The notes beneath the pieces were generated by a model, which worked only from the letters and a program-made list of their open reading frames with translations, was not told the DNA's origin and made no database searches. A stretch of DNA of 7,120 bases from Thermoplasmata archaeon (GTDB lineage: Archaea; Thermoplasmatota; Thermoplasmata; Halarchaeoplasmatales; Halarchaeoplasmataceae). Position numbers and translations under genes: made by a program. Positions 5,207-7,120 of the stretch are shown here, piece by piece. Numbering within the stretch: the first letter of the stretch is position 1; each line of letters begins with the position of its first letter. The stretch spans positions 1-7,120 of the forward strand of contig JAFDUB010000085.1 in assembly GCA_019594025.1 (NCBI GenBank). The letters are read 5' to 3'.

Positions 5207-7120
5207 TTACTCCTCTTTAGGAGGTTCGCCCATCTCTGCACCACCGGTATCTTCTACAGGCTCTTGAGGTGGCTGTTCCTGCGGTTGTTGTTGATACGGC
5301 TGTTCCTGTGGTGGTTGCTGAGAAGGTTCTTCAGTAGTCGGTTCCTTCTTACCGCGCATCATAACTAATACGACTAAAAGGATAACAACTATCAAAATAA
5401 TCAGCAGCATCCACCAGTAGTCGGAGAGTAGGTCCATGAACGCTGCATCATCCTCATCGACTTCTTCAAAGACCGCTGTTATAGTCATATCTTCATCCAT
5501 GGTCACTTCTATGGATGTGGCGGTTCCGGAAGCATGTCCAGTCCACCCAGCGAACTCCCAGCCATCGTCTGCTGAAGCGGTTAATGTAACAACAGTGCCT
5601 TCTTCGTATTCATTTAAATCAGGATCAATGTTTACCGAACCCTCTCCAACGACATTTACCGTTAGTGTATAAGTGTCTACAGCAACATCCGTTTCGAATA
5701 CCGCAGTAATAGAGTAGTTATCTTCCATGGTTATCGTCGTAGTGGGCGAGTTCGGGTCGGCTATCGTACCTATGTCGCCGGTCCATTCAACGAATACGTA
5801 ATAGGTATCTGCCTCTGCCACCAGGTCGACCACGGTATCAACGATGTAGTGGAAGTTACCTTCACCAGGGTCGGTAACCGAGCCACCGGATGAACTATCG
5901 ATGGTCAGTTGATATTCGTCAAGGTCCGTTTCGAATACCGCAGTAATAGAGTAGTTATCTTCCATGGTTATCGTCGTAGTGGGCGAGTTCGGGTCGGCTA
6001 TCGTACCTATGTCGCCGGTCCATTCAACGAAAACGTAATCGGTATCTGCCTGGGCTACCAGGTCAACAACATCGCCTTCGTCGTAGGGGAAGGTACCTTC
6101 ACCAGGTGTGGTAACCGAACCACCTGCTGTACTGTCGGTGGTCAGCTGGTACTCTTCGAGGACCGCTTCGAATACCGCAGTAATAGAGTAATTATCGTTC
6201 ATGGTAATCGTCGTGGTGGGCGAGTTGGGGTCGGCTATCGTACTTATATCGTCGCCGGTCCATTCAACGAAAACGTAATCGGTATCTGCCTGGGCTACCA
6301 AGTCTACCTCTGTATTTTCGACATAATCAAAGGTACCTTCACCGGGATCGGTTACCGAACCGCCGGCTGTACTATCGATGGTCAGTTCGTAGATAACATC
6401 TTCGATTATTACCAGTTCACTTTCCCAAGCATTCTCCGGCCAATCCTGCGGTTCCACTTTTACATCGTAAATACCGGCTTCATCGATAAACCAATCATGT
6501 TCAGGTACTCCGCTAAAAGTGACTATTGCGGTTTCGCCGGGACTAAGTGTAACCGGCTCTTGATTGGCAGCCACCGTCATATCGTCAACGTATAAATCTA
6601 TTCCTGTAAGGTGCGTCTGATGGCCGATGTTCTCTACCACGCCTTCTATGGTTACTTCCTCGTCCGTATAGGCGGGATTTGGAGTGATGGTCCAGTCATA
6701 CAATATGAACTCCGCACTTGCCCACTGGGCTTCTATCCGTGGATAGCGGTCCTGGGCACCTCCGCCACCTTCTATATCCGTGTATGGGTCCTCGCCGAAC
6801 CCGTCGCCCCTGTCAACTCCGTCATAGTCGTCCCAGTAATTACCACCGTTACCGCCAGGGGGGTCGCCGTCGTCCCAGTAGTTGGCTAAGTCGTCCCACC
6901 CATGGACGGCGTTATCGATGAAGTCGTTGCCGTATATAAGGTTGGTCGCCTGGACCTGACGTAGCCCCTGAACATTGTTCCCCCGGATGATATTCCCCGT
7001 TACGGCATATACCTCGACGAGGGCACAACAGACGAGATACGCGGCAATACTATATTTAATTGTGGTGACGGTATAAATTCCGTAGGATACGGATACAATT
7101 ACATTGTTGAAAATAGTATA
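5207..7120 (-). CDS. Membrane-anchored surface protein: beta-helix, CARDB, four InlB-B-like repeats (5' end beyond the window)
   Basis: The frame is open from the right edge to the TAA at 5207-5209, giving the last 637 residues; the true start lies outside. Residues 1 to about 131 are the end of a parallel beta-helix of the NosD/CASH type, with N-rich rungs (GNIIRGNNV, IYGNDFIDN) and the closing signature NYWDDYDG...DRGDGFGEDPY...DRYP. Residues about 132-242 form a CARDB-like immunoglobulin fold (TPNPAYTDEEVTIEG, LSPGETAIVTF). Four InlB-B-like repeats follow (244-557), then one transmembrane helix (569-588, WWMLLIILIVV...) and a stop-transfer RGKK. A roughly 45-residue Pro/Gln/Glu-rich tail (QQPPQEQPYQQQ) should lie in the cytoplasm. 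The ectodomain is strongly acidic and Asp/Thr-rich. A role in adhesion, carbohydrate binding or cell-envelope structure is inferred from the architecture; no catalytic site is visible. The high-confidence part is frame and architecture, not function. Confidence 0.9.
   Translation of the reverse strand, partial: YTIFNNVIVSVSYGIYTVTTIKYSIAAYLVCCALVEVYAVTGNIIRGNNVQGLRQVQATNLIYGNDFIDNAVHGWDDLANYWDDGDPPGGNGGNYWDDYDGVDRGDGFGEDPYTDIEGGGGAQDRYPRIEAQWASAEFILYDWTITPNPAYTDEEVTIEGVVENIGHQTHLTGIDLYVDDMTVAANQEPVTLSPGETAIVTFSGVPEHDWFIDEAGIYDVKVEPQDWPENAWESELVIIEDVIYELTIDSTAGGSVTDPGEGTFDYVENTEVDLVAQADTDYVFVEWTGDDISTIADPNSPTTTITMNDNYSITAVFEAVLEEYQLTTDSTAGGSVTTPGEGTFPYDEGDVVDLVAQADTDYVFVEWTGDIGTIADPNSPTTTITMEDNYSITAVFETDLDEYQLTIDSSSGGSVTDPGEGNFHYIVDTVVDLVAEADTYYVFVEWTGDIGTIADPNSPTTTITMEDNYSITAVFETDVAVDTYTLTVNVVGEGSVNIDPDLNEYEEGTVVTLTASADDGWEFAGWTGHASGTATSIEVTMDEDMTITAVFEEVDEDDAAFMDLLSDYWWMLLIILIVVILLVVLVMMRGKKEPTTEEPSQQPPQEQPYQQQPQEQPPQEPVEDTGGAEMGEPPKEE
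5357..5416 (-). other. Transmembrane segment of the surface protein
   Basis: Twenty uninterrupted hydrophobic residues (WW at the outer edge, then Ile/Leu/Val) followed by MRGKK. By the positive-inside rule the Arg/Lys cluster is cytoplasmic, which places the beta-helix, CARDB and repeat domains outside the cell and the Pro/Gln-rich C-terminal tail inside. Confidence 0.85.
5450..6391 (-). repeat. Four tandem InlB-B-like domain repeats in the surface protein
   Basis: Units in reading order are 6391-6152 (80 residues), 6151-5915 (79), 5914-5672 (81) and 5671-5450 (74). Each runs Y-x-L-T, then GGSVTDPGEG or a variant, DLVAQADTDYVFVEWTGD, TTTITM, and ends YSITAVFE. This is the divergent InlB B-repeat/Flg_new pattern seen in many bacterial and archaeal surface proteins. 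Units 1-3 are nearly identical in their second halves. Unit 4, next to the membrane, is diverged (GEGSVNIDPD, WEFAGWTG) and shorter, so it is probably the oldest copy. This is protein-coding repetition, not a CRISPR or mobile element. Confidence 0.92.
5688..6031. repeat. Exact 107-bp direct repeat inside the repeat tract
   Basis: Positions 5688-5794 and 5925-6031 are identical over 107 bp by direct reading, 237 bp (79 codons) apart, so the shift stays in frame. A second exact block links units 1 and 2: 6011-6060 equals 6251-6300 (50 bp, offset 240). Identity that includes third codon positions indicates recent duplication or gene conversion, not protein-level selection alone. Confidence 0.9.

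Noticed and set aside
5450..6391. Regularly spaced near-identical repeats suggesting CRISPR
   Set aside because: The period is 237-240 bp, a multiple of three, and the repeats and the sequence between them form one continuous protein domain. There are no short palindromic repeats or unique spacers.
5909..6595. Long plus-strand open frame of 228 codons across the repeat region
   Set aside because: It is the antisense shadow of the minus-strand surface protein. The minus frame carries recognisable domains, repeats and a membrane anchor, while the plus translation resembles nothing and merely repeats with the same period.
6611..6921. Plus-strand open frames near the right edge
   Set aside because: They lie opposite the beta-helix and CARDB coding region, whose Asp/Gly-rich codons read antisense as Val/Pro/Ser-rich strings with no family resemblance.

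Overview
The window looks like chromosomal DNA from an archaeon, probably a euryarchaeote of Thermoplasmatota- or Methanomicrobia-like affinity. No marker here fixes the lineage. The evidence is the roughly 500-residue archaeal/eukaryal-type phenylalanyl-tRNA synthetase alpha chain with N-terminal winged-helix modules, TATA-like boxes 25-30 bp ahead of start codons instead of bacterial -35/-10 boxes, a small HVO_A0114-type helix-turn-helix protein, and a surface protein built from NosD-type beta-helix, CARDB and InlB-B-like repeats with a C-terminal membrane anchor. No rRNA, tRNA, CRISPR array or insertion sequence was seen.

Layout. Positions 75-1859 hold a compact minus-strand operon: a zinc-dependent histone-deacetylase-superfamily amidohydrolase (GTG start at 1859), then a 99-residue protein resembling TumE/DUF6516-type toxins whose ATG directly follows the hydrolase stop codon, then a 132-residue HTH protein 3 nt further on. 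The last two together look like a toxin-antitoxin pair carried behind a deacetylase. A 183-bp intergenic region (1860-2042) with divergent promoters separates this operon from the plus-strand genes hutH (histidine ammonia-lyase, complete active site) and pheS, which has its own TATA box in the 39-bp gap. pheT does not follow.

From 5207 to the right edge (7120) one minus-strand frame stays open, encoding the last 637 residues of a large surface protein that is convergent with pheS. Its order is beta-helix, CARDB-like domain, four InlB-B-like repeats, one transmembrane helix and a Pro/Gln/Glu-rich cytoplasmic tail. Two of the repeats share a 107-bp block identical at the DNA level, so this repeat tract has been duplicated or homogenised recently.

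The genes do not form one pathway. HutH starts histidine catabolism and PheRS charges tRNA-Phe. The deacetylase operon and the surface protein are the accessory parts. The most interesting points are the deacetylase/toxin-antitoxin-like operon, the surface-protein repeats, and the leaderless promoter geometry shared by three start sites.
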